Notes: generated by a model from the sequence alone, not told the origin. Counted from the first letter of the stretch, positions 18,734 through 28,055 are shown. The stretch is 64,000 bases of DNA from Jatrophihabitans sp. GAS493 (GCF_900230215.1 NZ_LT907982.1:2852001-2916000), one strand, 5' to 3'. A program made the numbers and translations.

Positions 18734-19882
18734 CTAATTGATCGCGGATGCAGCGCGCAGTTCGTTGATCTCGGCCTGGCTGAACCCCAGGTCCTCCAAC
18801 ACCGTGATCGTCTCGGCGCCTAGTGCGCCGCCGAGTTCAGCGGCCGTAGCCGGGGTGACGGAGAAGCGCGGCGCGGGCGCGGCAACCGAGGCCGTCCCAA
18901 CCGTGGTGAAGGTGTTTCGAGCCGCATTGTGCGGGTAGTCCGGCGCCTCGGCCAGGGTAAGCACCGGCGCCACGCAGCCATCGATTTCGGCGAAGATCGT
19001 GTCCCACTCGTCGCGGGTCCGGGTAGCGAAAGTCTCGGCCAGCGTCTTGGTAAGCCGTTCCCAGTCGCGCCCGTCCCACGGAGAGCCCACCGTTGCCGCG
19101 TCGAGGCCAAGGGTGGCCAGCAGCGCCATCCAGAACTGCGGCTCGATCGCTCCCACCGCGACGTACTTGCCATCGGCACACTCGTAGCAGCGGTAGTTCG
19201 GCGATCCGCCGTCGAAGAGGTTGGCGCCGCGCTGGTCGCTCCACATGTCGCCGGACATGAAGACTCGGGTCATCGTGCCGAGATAGGCCGCGCCGTCGGT
19301 CATCGCCGCGTCGATCACCTGACCGGTGCCGGTGCTGCGCGCGTGCAGCACGCCGGCCAGTAGGCCGACGGCCAGCGACATCGCGCCGCCGCCGAAGTCG
19401 GCCAGGTAGTTGGCCGGCGGAACCGGTGGAGCATCCGCTGCGCCGATGCCGTGCAGCAACCCGGAGACGGCGAGATAGTTGATGTCGTGCCCGGCCCGGG
19501 GTGCTAGCGGGCCGTCCTGCCCCCAGCCGGTCATCCGGCCGTAGACGAGCTTGGGATTGCGGGCCAATGCCTGCGCCGGTCCGACGCCGAGGCGCTCCGT
19601 GACGCCCGGACGGAACCCTTCGATGAGGGCATCCGCGCTCTCGACGAGGCGCAGCAGCACTTCGCTGGCTCCCGGCTTGCGCAGGTCGAGGCCGACGGAG
19701 CGACGGCCGCGGCCCATCGGCCCATGTGGGCCGACGGGCAGCAGGCTCATCGGGTCGTCGTCGGTGCTCAGCTTGTCGATGCGAATCACCTCCGCGCCGA
19801 GATCGGCCAGCATCATGCCGAGAAAGGGGACCGGTCCGATCGCCGGAAGTTCGATAACCCGTACACCGTCGAGAGGCCCCAT
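18734..19882 (-). CDS. mcr: Alpha-methylacyl-CoA racemase (CoA-transferase family III fold)
   Basis: 382 residues of the CaiB/BaiF family. The stretch RAGHDINYLAVSGLL places His132 and Asp133 at the catalytic pair known from mycobacterial Mcr, and VGAIEPQFWMALL supplies the matching Glu. This pattern fits the racemase branch rather than a formyl- or carnitine-CoA transferase. The enzyme converts 2R- to 2S-methyl-acyl-CoA so that methyl-branched chains can enter beta-oxidation. It is the last gene of the operon with acyl-CoA dehydrogenase, fadB and fadA. Other family III activities cannot be fully excluded. Confidence 0.82.
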   Translation of the reverse strand: MGPLDGVRVIELPAIGPVPFLGMMLADLGAEVIRIDKLSTDDDPMSLLPVGPHGPMGRGRRSVGLDLRKPGASEVLLRLVESADALIEGFRPGVTERLGVGPAQALARNPKLVYGRMTGWGQDGPLAPRAGHDINYLAVSGLLHGIGAADAPPVPPANYLADFGGGAMSLAVGLLAGVLHARSTGTGQVIDAAMTDGAAYLGTMTRVFMSGDMWSDQRGANLFDGGSPNYRCYECADGKYVAVGAIEPQFWMALLATLGLDAATVGSPWDGRDWERLTKTLAETFATRTRDEWDTIFAEIDGCVAPVLTLAEAPDYPHNAARNTFTTVGTASVAAPAPRFSVTPATAAELGGALGAETITVLEDLGFSQAEINELRAASAIN

Positions 19883-19941
19883 TGCCCTACCTGTCCGTCA
19901 TGATGCGGTCGTCCCGCTCCGATCCACCGGTTGCCCAGTGA

Positions 19942-21090
19942 TCAGAAGCCGAGACTGCGGCCGATGATCTCTTTCATGATTTCCGTGGTTCCGCCGTAGA
20001 TCGTCTGCACCCGACTGTCCAGGAACGCTTGGCTGATCGGGTACTCCGACATGAAGCCGTAGCCGCCGTGCAACTGCAGGCAACGGTCGACGACCTTGTT
20101 CTGCAGTTCGGTGGTCCACCACTTGGCCATCGCCGCGGTCGGGATGTCGAGGGTCTCCTCGACGTGATCCATGATGCAGCGATCCACGAAGGTGCGGGCT
20201 ATCTGCACCTCCGTCGCCAGCTCGGCCAGCAGGAACCGGTTGTGCTGGAACGAGCCGATCGGCTTTCCGAAGGCGGTGCGCTCCTTGCAGTACTTCATCG
20301 TCAGGTCCAGCGCCGTCTCGGCCGCGGTCACGGCCACCACAGCGATGGTCATCCGCTCCCGAACCAGGTTCTGGATCAGGTAGATGAAACCCTTCCCCTC
20401 CTCACCGAGAAGATTCTCGGCCGGTACCCGGGCGTCGGTGAAGTACAGCTCAGCCGTGTCCTGAGCCTTCAACCCGATCTTGTCGAGGTTGCGGCCTCGT
20501 TCGAAGCCGGGAGTGTCCCGCTCGACGACGATCAGCGAAAGACCCTCGCCACCCTCGGCATTGCCCGTCTTCGCCGCGACGATCACGATGTCGGCCATGA
20601 TGCCGTTGCTGATAAAGGTCTTCTGGCCGTTGAGGACGTAGTGATCACCGTCGCGAACCGCGGTGGTGCGGATCGACTGCAGGTCGCTACCGGTGCCGGG
20701 CTCGGTCATCGCGATCGCGGCGATGAGCTCGCCGCTGCACATGCCGGGGAACCAGCGCTTCTTCTGCTCCGGTGTGGCCAGCCGCTCCAGGTACGGAACG
20801 ATCAGGTCGTTGTGGACGGGGAAGCCGGGGCCGGCGGCGTGAGCCGCCGCCAGCTCCTCGTCGAGGATCACGTTGAAGCGGAAGTCCTTGACTCCGCCAC
20901 CGCCGTACTCCTCGTCGATGGCGGTGCCGAGCAGCCCCTGCTGCCCGGCCTCCAACCACAACTCACGGTCGACCTGACCGGCCTCGGCCCAGCGCTTGTT
21001 GTTCGGGGTGACGTGCTTGGCCACGAAGGCCCGGCAGCTGTCCCGAAACGCCTCATGCTCCTCCGAGAAGATGGTCCTCGACAGTGGCAT
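19942..21090 (-). CDS. Acyl-CoA dehydrogenase
   Basis: 382-residue FAD enzyme that makes the trans-2 double bond in acyl-CoA. Visible family stretches are AIAMTEPGTGSDLQSIRTTA (flavin and substrate binding), KTFISNGIMADIVIV, RTFVDRCI and the C-terminal LHGGYGFMSEYPI…QTIYGGTTEIMKEIIGR. ATG 21090 was chosen because it shares its A with the fadB stop (TGATG), indicating coupling, and begins right at the fold. The open frame to 21243 is only a shadow of fadB. Chain-length preference cannot be told. Confidence 0.93.
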   Translation of the reverse strand: MPLSRTIFSEEHEAFRDSCRAFVAKHVTPNNKRWAEAGQVDRELWLEAGQQGLLGTAIDEEYGGGGVKDFRFNVILDEELAAAHAAGPGFPVHNDLIVPYLERLATPEQKKRWFPGMCSGELIAAIAMTEPGTGSDLQSIRTTAVRDGDHYVLNGQKTFISNGIMADIVIVAAKTGNAEGGEGLSLIVVERDTPGFERGRNLDKIGLKAQDTAELYFTDARVPAENLLGEEGKGFIYLIQNLVRERMTIAVVAVTAAETALDLTMKYCKERTAFGKPIGSFQHNRFLLAELATEVQIARTFVDRCIMDHVEETLDIPTAAMAKWWTTELQNKVVDRCLQLHGGYGFMSEYPISQAFLDSRVQTIYGGTTEIMKEIIGRSLGF

Positions 21091-23252
21091 CAGAAGGTCT
21101 CGCCGTTGTCCGCCTTCTTGCGCAGCAGCGGGCCCGGTGCGAAGCGGTCGCCGTAGCGCTCGGTCAACTCGTCGGCCCGCGCGACAAAGGCCGACAGACC
21201 CCCTGGGTAGCCGTTGATGTACTGCAGTACGCCACCGGTCCACGGCGGGAAGCCGATGCCCATGATCGAGCCGATGTTGGCGTCGGCGACCGAGGTGAGG
21301 ACGCCCTCCTCCAGGCAGCGGGCGGAGTCGATCGCCTCGACGAAGAGGAAACGCTCCTCCAGCTCGTGCAGGTCGACGTCGGCCGGGTCACCCTGGACCG
21401 GGAACTCGTCGGCGAGGCCCTTCCAGAGCCCGGTGCGCTTGCCGGCTTCGTCGTACTCGAAGAAGCCCGCGCCGCGTAGCCGGCCGGCCCGCGACAGGCT
21501 GATCATCTTGTCGATGATCGGCTCGCCGTGCTGGATCGGCAGGTCGACCCCGTCGGCCAGCAGGGCGGCCCGGGTTTCGTTGCGGATCTTGACCATCAGC
21601 TCCATGTTGAGCTCGTCGATGAGCTGCAGCGGTCCGACCGGGTAACCGGCCTGCGTTCCGGCCTGCTCGATGGTCTGCGGGTGGATGCCCTCGGCCACCA
21701 TGTTCAGCGCCTCGTTGCAGAAGGTGCCGATGACGCGGCTGGTGAAGAAGCCACGGCTGTCGTTGACGACGATCGGGGTCTTCTTGATCTGGGCCACGTA
21801 GTCCAGCGCGCGGGCCAGTGCCTCGTCCGAGGTCTTCTCGCCACGGATGAGCTCGACCAGCGGCATCTTGTCCACGGGGGAGAAGAAGTGCACTCCGACG
21901 AAGTCTTCCTTGCGCTGAACGCCCTCGGCCAGGCTGGTGATCGGCAGGGTCGAGGTGTTCGATCCGAGCAGCGCGTCGGCGGCGACGACCGGTTCGATCT
22001 CACCGAAGACCTTGTGCTTCAGCTCGACGTTCTCGAAGACGGCCTCGACGACGAAGTCGCAGCCGGCCAGGTCGGCCACATCGGCGGTCGGGGTGATCCG
22101 GGCCAGCACCTCGTCGCGCTTGGCCTCGGTGAGCTTGCCCCGGCTGACCGCCTTGTCGAGCAGCTTGCGGGAGTAGTCCTTGCCCCGCTCGGCCGCCTCG
22201 ATGGTGACGTCACGCAGCACGACCTCGATGCCGTTGCGGGCGCTGACGTAGGCCACGCCGGCGCCCATCATGCCGGCGCCGAGGACGGCCACCTTGGTGG
22301 CGTCGCGCTTGGGCTGGTTGGCCGGACGACTGCCACCGGCGTTGATGGAGTTCAGGTCGAACCAGAAGGCCTGGATCATGTTCTTGGCCACCTGGCCGCG
22401 AGCAAGATCGGTGAGGTAACGGCTCTCGATCCGCAGTGCGGTGTCGAAGTCGACCTGTGTGCCCTCAACGGCCGCCGCCAGGATGTGGTGCGGAGCCGGC
22501 ATCGGCGCGCCCTTGATCTGCTTGCGCAGGTTCGCCGGGAAGACCGGCAGGAAGGCGGCCAGCTTCGGGTTGCTCGGGGTGCCGCCGGGGATCTTGTAAC
22601 CCTTGACGTCCCAGCGCTGAACCGCCTCCGGGTTGGCCTTGATCCAGGCACGAGCCTTGGACAGCAGCTCCTCCGGGGTGGCTGCGGTCTCGTCGATGAG
22701 GCCGAGCTCGACCGCCTGGGCGACCTTGAGCCGCTGACCCTGGCCGAGGACCTTGATGAGCGCATCCTGGATGCCGAGCATCCGGGTGACCCGGGTGACG
22801 CCGCCGGCGCCCGGGAGCAGGCCGAGGGTGACCTCGGGCAGGCCGAACTGGGCCTTCGGGTTCTCCAGGGCGATGCGGTGGTGGGTCGCCAGCGCGATCT
22901 CCAGACCACCGCCCAGCGCCGTGCCGTTGAGCGCGGCGACCACCGGACGTCCGAGGGTCTCCAGGCGGCGCAGCTGCTGCTTCGTCTCCTGCAGGCCGTT
23001 GAAGAACTCCTCGACGTTGTCGTCGTTGACCTGGATGAGCAGGTTCAGGTCGCCGCCGGCGAAGAAGGTGTCCTTCGCCGAGGTGACGATGACACCGGTG
23101 ATGTTCTCCTTCTCGGCCTCGAGACGATCGATCGTCTCCCGCATCGAGGAGTTGTACAGGTCGTTCATGGTGTTGGCGCGCTGGTTCGGGTCGTCCAACG
23201 TCAGCGTGACGATGCCTTCGGCATCGGCGTTCCAGTGGATCATGTTCGTCAT
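21090..23252 (-). CDS. fadB: Fatty-acid oxidation protein FadB (enoyl-CoA hydratase / 3-hydroxyacyl-CoA dehydrogenase)
   Basis: 720 residues. Residues 1-190 are a crotonase domain: the oxyanion stretches are TFFAGGDLNLL and ALNGTALGGGLEIALATH, and the catalytic-Glu region is FGLPEVTLGLLPGAGG. Then a NAD-binding domain begins GAGMMGAGVAYVSARNGI, and a C-terminal dehydrogenase domain carries VGVHFFSPVDKMPLVELI. ATG 23252 was preferred to the TTG nine bases upstream because GGAGC lies nine bases before the ATG but abuts the TTG. It works with the neighbouring FadA as the two-subunit trifunctional-type complex. Confidence 0.95.
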   Translation of the reverse strand: MTNMIHWNADAEGIVTLTLDDPNQRANTMNDLYNSSMRETIDRLEAEKENITGVIVTSAKDTFFAGGDLNLLIQVNDDNVEEFFNGLQETKQQLRRLETLGRPVVAALNGTALGGGLEIALATHHRIALENPKAQFGLPEVTLGLLPGAGGVTRVTRMLGIQDALIKVLGQGQRLKVAQAVELGLIDETAATPEELLSKARAWIKANPEAVQRWDVKGYKIPGGTPSNPKLAAFLPVFPANLRKQIKGAPMPAPHHILAAAVEGTQVDFDTALRIESRYLTDLARGQVAKNMIQAFWFDLNSINAGGSRPANQPKRDATKVAVLGAGMMGAGVAYVSARNGIEVVLRDVTIEAAERGKDYSRKLLDKAVSRGKLTEAKRDEVLARITPTADVADLAGCDFVVEAVFENVELKHKVFGEIEPVVAADALLGSNTSTLPITSLAEGVQRKEDFVGVHFFSPVDKMPLVELIRGEKTSDEALARALDYVAQIKKTPIVVNDSRGFFTSRVIGTFCNEALNMVAEGIHPQTIEQAGTQAGYPVGPLQLIDELNMELMVKIRNETRAALLADGVDLPIQHGEPIIDKMISLSRAGRLRGAGFFEYDEAGKRTGLWKGLADEFPVQGDPADVDLHELEERFLFVEAIDSARCLEEGVLTSVADANIGSIMGIGFPPWTGGVLQYINGYPGGLSAFVARADELTERYGDRFAPGPLLRKKADNGETF

Positions 23253-23269
23253 TGTTTTCAAGCTCCGAT

Positions 23270-24484
23270 TCAGATGCGTTCGACGATGGTTGCGACGCCC
23301 ATGCCGCCACCGATGCAGAGGGTGGCCAGGCCATAGCGCTGGTCGCGCCGCTCGAGCTCGTCGATGACTGTGCCGAGGATCATGGCGCCGGTGGCACCCA
23401 GCGGGTGACCGAGGGCGATGGCGCCTCCGTTGACGTTGACCTTCTCGTGCGGGACGTTGAGGTCACGCAGGAACTTCAGCACGACGGCGGCGAAGGCCTC
23501 GTTCACCTCGAAGAGGTCGATGTCGTCGATGGTCAGGCCGGCCTTGGCCAGCGCCTTCTCGGCCGACGGGGCCGGTCCGGTGAGCATGATGGTCGGCTCG
23601 GTGGCGACGACGCCGGTGGAGACGATGCGGGCGCGCGGGGTGAGACCGAGCTCGTTGCCGATCTTCTCGCTGCCGATGAGCACCAGCGCAGCACCGTCGA
23701 CGATGCCCGACGAGTTGCCCGGCGTGTGGACGTGATCGATCTTCTCGACCCAGTGGTACTTCTGCTGGGCAACAGCGTCGAAGCCGCCCATCTCGCCCAT
23801 CACGGCGAAGGATGCCGGGAGCTTTCCGAGTGATTCGACGGTGGTGCCGGCGCGCGGGAACTCGTCGTGATCGAGCAGCGCGAGGCCGTTACGGTCGCGG
23901 ACCGGGATCACCGAGCGCGAGAATGCGCCGTTGGCGATCGCCTTCGCGGCGCGCTCCTGCGACTCGGCGGCGTAGGTGTCGACGTCGTCGCGGGAGAAGC
24001 CCTCGAGGGTGGCGATGAGGTCGGCGCTGATGCCCTGCGGAACGAAGCTGGTGTCGTAGGCGGTCTCCGGGTCCATCGCCCAGGCGCCACCGTCGGAGCC
24101 CATCGGCACGCGAGACATCGACTCGACACCGCCGGCGATGAGCAGATCCTCCCAGCCCGAACGGATCTTCTGGGCTGCGGTGTTGACGGCCTCCAGGCCC
24201 GAGGCGCAGAACCGGTTGAGCTGCACGCCGGGGCCCGAGGTGTGCATGCCGGCGGCAAGTGCGGCCGCTCGCGGCAGGACCATGCCCTGGTCGCCGATCG
24301 GGGAGACGACGCCGAGGACGATGTCCTCGATGCGGGCCGGGTCGAGGTTCGGGTTACGGGTCTGCAGCTCGTTGATCAGGCCGACGAGCAGGCTGATCGG
24401 CTTGGACTCGTGCAGCGAGCCGGTGGCCTTGCCACGCCCGCGCGGGGTGCGGATCGCGTCGTAGACGAATGCTTCAGTGGTCAT
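23270..24484 (-). CDS. fadA: Acetyl-CoA C-acyltransferase (thiolase) FadA
   Basis: 404-residue thiolase that performs the last cleavage step of beta-oxidation. The acylated Cys is in [12 protein letters not shown], the His in [18 protein letters not shown], and the second Cys in [11 protein letters not shown] near the end. It is the promoter-proximal gene of the fadA-fadB-acad-mcr operon and lies 17 bases before fadB. The 184-base gap to the divergent MerR gene carries a dyad operator overlapping its apparent promoter. Confidence 0.95.
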   Translation of the reverse strand: MTTEAFVYDAIRTPRGRGKATGSLHESKPISLLVGLINELQTRNPNLDPARIEDIVLGVVSPIGDQGMVLPRAAALAAGMHTSGPGVQLNRFCASGLEAVNTAAQKIRSGWEDLLIAGGVESMSRVPMGSDGGAWAMDPETAYDTSFVPQGISADLIATLEGFSRDDVDTYAAESQERAAKAIANGAFSRSVIPVRDRNGLALLDHDEFPRAGTTVESLGKLPASFAVMGEMGGFDAVAQQKYHWVEKIDHVHTPGNSSGIVDGAALVLIGSEKIGNELGLTPRARIVSTGVVATEPTIMLTGPAPSAEKALAKAGLTIDDIDLFEVNEAFAAVVLKFLRDLNVPHEKVNVNGGAIALGHPLGATGAMILGTVIDELERRDQRYGLATLCIGGGMGVATIVERI

Positions 24485-24602
24485 ATCAGAGGACCGTCCT
24501 AGATGGGTTGATCAGATGGATTTGATCGGCGGATGGAGCAACTTCAGTCAGGCGATTTGGATTTCGTGCCGGCATTCTTCACCGCAAACTGGTGCTGCGA
24601 CG

Positions 24603-24640
24603 ATATTGCCAGTATGACTGGCACAGTTGTCAAGTGCCAG
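24603..24640 (-). promoter_or_regulatory. fadA promoter overlapping a MerR-type operator
   Basis: On the minus strand TTGACA (24633-24628) is followed after 19 bases by CAATAT (24608-24603). The long spacer holds the perfect dyad TGCCAG-5-CTGGCA (24607-24623). A third half-site (TGCCAG, 24635-24640) makes a second, wider dyad overlapping the -35. Dyads in over-long spacers are the hallmark of MerR-family control. The MerR gene lies immediately alongside. Confidence 0.7.
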
Positions 24641-24668
24641 TCGGGGTGTTGTCGTATATGGTGACGGA

Positions 24669-25481
24669 ATGCGCACCGATACGTCGGCCCAGCTGGGCTC
24701 ACCGGACGTTCCATCGGGCCCGTCTGCAGTGCTTGGCCCGGGCGGTGGCGATGTGGCGGCCGCGATCGGCGGCGACGACGAATTCACCATCGACGAGCTG
24801 GCCGCGCGCACCGGTCTGACGGTACGCACGGTGCGCTACTACGCCAGCGAGGGGCTGCTGCCGCCACCCGTGCGCCGCGGCCGGGTCGCCGTGTACTCCA
24901 CTCCGCACCGGATGCGACTGGAACTGGTGCGGGAACTGCAGGACCACGGATACACGCTGGCCGCCATCGAACGGGTGCTGTCCCGGATCCCGATGGACGC
25001 CTCGGCGGCCGACTTCGCGGTGCAGAGCGCGCTGCTCACGCCGTGGACGCCGGAGCCGGCCGAGCAACTGGACCGCCTCGACCTGGAGCGGCGGGCCGGC
25101 CGGCGACTGAGCGAGGCTGACGTCGAACTACTACTCGCAGTCGGTGTCGTCGAACAACTGGCCGATGACACCTTCGACACCACCCCGACACTGCTCGGTA
25201 TCGGCATCGAGCTACTCGACCTGCCCATTCCGGCGGCCGTGCTGCGCAATGCCTCGCAGGTCATCGACACCCACGCCATCGCCCTGGCCGACGAGCTCTC
25301 CGAGCTGTTCCGGGAAGGCGTCTGGGAGCCGTTTCGCCGGGGCGAGATGCCCCGGTCCGATCACGAGCAGTTGGCGGTCATGCTGTCGCGACTGCGGCCG
25401 TTGGTCGTGCAGGGTCTGGTCAACTCCTTCGGTCGCGCCTCGGACCGGGCCGCCCGCCGCAGCCTGCACGAGACGCCCTAA
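24669..25481 (+). CDS. MerR-family transcriptional regulator
   Basis: 270 residues from ATG 24669. After an unstructured N-terminus of about 35 residues comes a MerR winged helix: FTIDELAARTGLTVRTVRYYASEGLLPPP, then the wing RGRVAVYSTPHRMRLELVRELQDHGYTLAAIERVL. The remaining 170 residues are a helical effector domain with no cysteines for metal binding, so the effector is more likely an acyl-CoA or other organic ligand. It is transcribed divergently from the fatty-acid operon and probably controls it through the dyads in between. The frame is open 42 bases further upstream, but that reaches into the operator. Confidence 0.88.
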   Translation: MRTDTSAQLGSPDVPSGPSAVLGPGGGDVAAAIGGDDEFTIDELAARTGLTVRTVRYYASEGLLPPPVRRGRVAVYSTPHRMRLELVRELQDHGYTLAAIERVLSRIPMDASAADFAVQSALLTPWTPEPAEQLDRLDLERRAGRRLSEADVELLLAVGVVEQLADDTFDTTPTLLGIGIELLDLPIPAAVLRNASQVIDTHAIALADELSELFREGVWEPFRRGEMPRSDHEQLAVMLSRLRPLVVQGLVNSFGRASDRAARRSLHETP

Positions 25482-25491
25482 GGCTGGTCGA

Positions 25492-26190
25492 TCAAGGGCG
25501 GTGAGTGCAGAGCTCACTGTCCGGGACGGTCTGATTGCCGTCGGGCACGGAGCAGACGGCGGGCAATTTGCTGGCGATCGCCGCTCCGAGCAGGGGCAAC
25601 GGCTGCACGGTGAGTGATTTCGGAACCCGAACCTCGACGTAGACGGAGCGATCAACCGATGTGAACACGTCGTCGCCGCCGTCGGCGCTCTGCAGCCAGT
25701 AAACGCCGCTGAGGAAGGCCACATCGCTGCTGCCGGGAACCAGATCGGCCGGTTTGCCGACCCCGCAGCGCAGCACCACAGCCGGGTTACCCCAGGCCAG
25801 TACATACGGCGAGGCCGGGTCGGACTTCACCTGTCGGGGGGCCAGTCCGGCCAGTTCGGTCGGCAGCGCCGTCAACACCTGGGTGCAGGCGGCGTCGTTG
25901 GCCGGGTTGGCCGCCGGCGCGGTGACGGTGACCGCGGCCAGCGGTCCATTGGAGGCGGTCTTCGTGCCCGACGGAGCCAGCGCGAAGGCGAGGATCAGCG
26001 TGACCGGTAGCGCGATGGCCGTGGCTATCAGCGCGTTCCGGCGGTTGGTGCCCCGGGATCGGCCGGTGCTGGCGGCGGCCGACTCATCGGCGGCGGCTGC
26101 CGGCCTGGATCCTGCTTTCGTCACGTCTGCTTCGACCCTTAGCTTCGGTTCTGTGCGCGTGGTGTGATCGCCTATCGCGTTTTGCGCCAC
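25492..26190 (-). CDS. DUF3515 family membrane-anchored protein
   Basis: 232 residues. One membrane helix (about residues 52-70, ALIATAIALPVTLILAFAL) follows a basic cytoplasmic stretch, and the rest is outside. The exported part contains CTQVLTALPTELAGL and the typical YVLAWGNPAVVLRCGV with paired cysteines, seen in the actinobacterial DUF3515 family. Function is unknown. A homologue lies in the same ddl-thiL interval of mycobacteria. The start is uncertain: GTG 26190 is given, and GTG 26124 is possible. Confidence 0.75.
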   Translation of the reverse strand: MAQNAIGDHTTRTEPKLRVEADVTKAGSRPAAAADESAAASTGRSRGTNRRNALIATAIALPVTLILAFALAPSGTKTASNGPLAAVTVTAPAANPANDAACTQVLTALPTELAGLAPRQVKSDPASPYVLAWGNPAVVLRCGVGKPADLVPGSSDVAFLSGVYWLQSADGGDDVFTSVDRSVYVEVRVPKSLTVQPLPLLGAAIASKLPAVCSVPDGNQTVPDSELCTHRP

Positions 26191-26236
26191 GTACAGTGCG
26201 TGGTCGAGGGTCCCACATCTGCGCGCTCTATCACCA

Positions 26237-27229
26237 ATGACGAACAGCGGGTGTGGCCTTCACAACGACGTGTACTGCGAGAGGACCGAAGCGATCACCA
26301 TCTCCGACATCGGTGAGTTCGGCCTGATCGCCCGGGTCACGGCCGATCTCACCCCCACCGACACCACTCTGCTCGGACCGGGCGACGATGCCGCCGTAGT
26401 GGCCACCGCCGACGGACGGGTCGTGGTCAGCACCGACATGCTGGTCGAGAACCGGCACTTCCGCCGCGATTGGTCGACCGCCAACGACATCGGGCATAAG
26501 GCGGCGGCCAAGAATTTCGCCGATATCGCCGCCATGGGCGCCGTCCCGACGGCATTGGTCGTGGCCTTCGCCGCACCGGCTGACCTGCCTTTGACCTGGG
26601 TTGACGACTTCATGGCCGGCCTGCGCGAGGAGTGCGGTGGCGCCGGAGCGGCGATAGTCGGTGGCGACGTGGTGGCCAGCGACGTCATCACCCTGGGCAT
26701 CACGGCGCTGGGCGACCTGCAGGGACGGTCACCGGTGCTCCTCTCCGGCGCCCAGGTGGGTGATGTGGTCGCCTACTGCGGCCAGCTCGGCTGGGCCGCG
26801 GCCGGATACTCGGTGCTGAGCAGGGGTTTCCGGTCGCCGGTTCAGGTCGTGAACGCCCATCGTCGCCCCGACCCTCCTTACGCGCAGGGGCCATTGGCGG
26901 CCGACCTCGGCGCGACCGCCATGACCGATGTGAGTGACGGCCTGATCGCCGACCTCGGCAACATCGCCAAGGCGAGCGGGGTGCGGATCAATCTGGTCGG
27001 CGCCAGCATTCCGGTGCCGCGAAAACTGGCCGATGTCGGTTCGGCGCTCAACATCGATCCGCTGGTCTGGGTGCTCACCGGTGGCGACGACTATGCCCTG
27101 GTGGCGACCTTCGGCCGCGAGATCGAGCTCGGAGCGGAGTGGACGGTCATCGGTGCCGTCGTCGAAGGCGAGGGTGTGCGGGTCGACTCGCGGCGCTGGG
27201 AGGAGACCGGACATGAGCACTTCCGGTGA
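26237..27229 (+). CDS. thiL: Thiamine-monophosphate kinase
   Basis: Phosphorylates thiamine monophosphate to the active cofactor thiamine diphosphate. 330 residues with the ThiL order: ISDIGEFGLIARV, GPGDDAAVV (metal-binding Asp pair), STDMLVENRHFR, DIGHKAAAKNFADIAAMGA, GGDVVASDVITLGITALG, MTDVSDGLIADL and LTGGDDYALVATF near the end. The N-terminal 15 residues before the family start are unusual; GTG 26270 is an alternative start. The last 17 bases overlap the following acetyltransferase gene. Confidence 0.95.
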   Translation: MTNSGCGLHNDVYCERTEAITISDIGEFGLIARVTADLTPTDTTLLGPGDDAAVVATADGRVVVSTDMLVENRHFRRDWSTANDIGHKAAAKNFADIAAMGAVPTALVVAFAAPADLPLTWVDDFMAGLREECGGAGAAIVGGDVVASDVITLGITALGDLQGRSPVLLSGAQVGDVVAYCGQLGWAAAGYSVLSRGFRSPVQVVNAHRRPDPPYAQGPLAADLGATAMTDVSDGLIADLGNIAKASGVRINLVGASIPVPRKLADVGSALNIDPLVWVLTGGDDYALVATFGREIELGAEWTVIGAVVEGEGVRVDSRRWEETGHEHFR

Positions 27230-27752
27230 GGCAGCCCGTCTGAGCGTTGAGCGGCCGGAGCTTCGCATCGAGGTACGCCGCTATGACGATCCCGTGGTGA
27301 CCGAGCTGGTGCGGCAGCTGCAGCAGATCTTCGTCCAGCGTTACGGCGGGCCGGATGAGGCCGTTGTTGATCCGGTCGAATTCTCCCCGCCGCTCGGGCT
27401 CTTCCTGGTCGGTTTCGTCGGGGACGAGGCGGTGGCTTCCGGCGGCTGGCGGCTGCAGGACGAACCGGCCGCCGACCAATCGACCGCCACCCAAGATCCG
27501 GGCCGGAGAACGGCCGAGATCAAGCGGATGTACGTCATCGAGCGGATGCAGCGTCGGGGTCTGTCCCGGCTGATGTTGTCGGCGCTGGAGGAGTCAGCTC
27601 GTCAGGCCGGCGTGAGCGATCTGGTACTGAACACCGGCGCCGGACAGCCGGAGGCGATCGCGCTCTATCTCTCCTCGGGTTACGTCGCAGTCCCCGGCTT
27701 CGGCGTCTATGCCGCCCATCCCGGCGCGCACTTCTACGGCAAGTCGCTTTAG
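27213..27752 (+). CDS. GNAT family N-acetyltransferase
   Basis: 179 residues. The acetyl-CoA binding motif is in AEIKRMYVIERMQRRGLSRLM (the R-x-x-G-x-S turn), followed by the typical NTGAGQPEAIALYLSSGYVAV beta-bulge and helix. ATG 27213 is inside the thiL end and preceded by GGGAGGAGA (27199-27207), which decides the start and implies coupling to thiL. Substrate unknown. It converges on rpmB. Confidence 0.85.
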   Translation: MSTSGEAARLSVERPELRIEVRRYDDPVVTELVRQLQQIFVQRYGGPDEAVVDPVEFSPPLGLFLVGFVGDEAVASGGWRLQDEPAADQSTATQDPGRRTAEIKRMYVIERMQRRGLSRLMLSALEESARQAGVSDLVLNTGAGQPEAIALYLSSGYVAVPGFGVYAAHPGAHFYGKSL

Positions 27753-27788
27753 GGCAGAGCCTGTGGTGCGGAGACTGAGCGCGGAGAC

Positions 27789-27823
27789 AAAAAAATAGGC
27801 CCATCCCGACCGGGATGAACCTA
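27789..27823 (-). terminator. Rho-independent terminator of rpmB
   Basis: On the minus strand a hairpin (GGGATG/CATCCC arms at 27817-27812 and 27807-27802, tetraloop between, outer TAGG/CCTA pairing) is followed by a run of seven T residues. This is a textbook intrinsic terminator and is rare in this GC-rich genome. Confidence 0.88.
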
Positions 27824-27863
27824 CTTTCCTGCTCGGCTGGAGTGCTCCAGCCGGGGCGGGGTA

Positions 27864-28055
27864 CTAGCCGCGGGTGACTTTGCCGGCCTTCAGGCAGGAC
27901 GTGCACACGGTGAGCCGCTTACGGGTACCGGGGGCAACCACGGCGCGCACGGTCTGCACGTTCGGGTTCCACCGACGGTGGGTACGGCGGTGGGAGTGCG
28001 AAACGGACATGCCGAAGCCGGGCCCCTTGCCGCAGACATCGCAGACGCTGGCCAC
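27864..28055 (-). CDS. rpmB: 50S ribosomal protein L28
   Basis: 63-residue ribosomal protein with the zinc-binding four-cysteine form: CDVCGKGPGFG at the N-terminus and CTSCLKAGKV at the C-terminus. The middle SHSHRRTHRRWNPNVQ is the rRNA-binding core. The GTG start is fixed by GAAGGAGG five bases upstream (28061-28068). It is transcribed away from the DAK2 gene, as in many actinobacteria. Confidence 0.96.
   Translation of the reverse strand: MASVCDVCGKGPGFGMSVSHSHRRTHRRWNPNVQTVRAVVAPGTRKRLTVCTSCLKAGKVTRG

Noticed and set aside
21528-23336. 602-codon open frame on the plus strand, opposite fadB
   Set aside because: It runs exactly antisense to fadB, has no recognisable domain and a composition expected from the mirrored GC-rich codon pattern. 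fadB has all its motifs.
24485-24668. Small reading frames in the fadA-merR gap
   Set aside because: Too short, and they cross the operator/promoter dyads.
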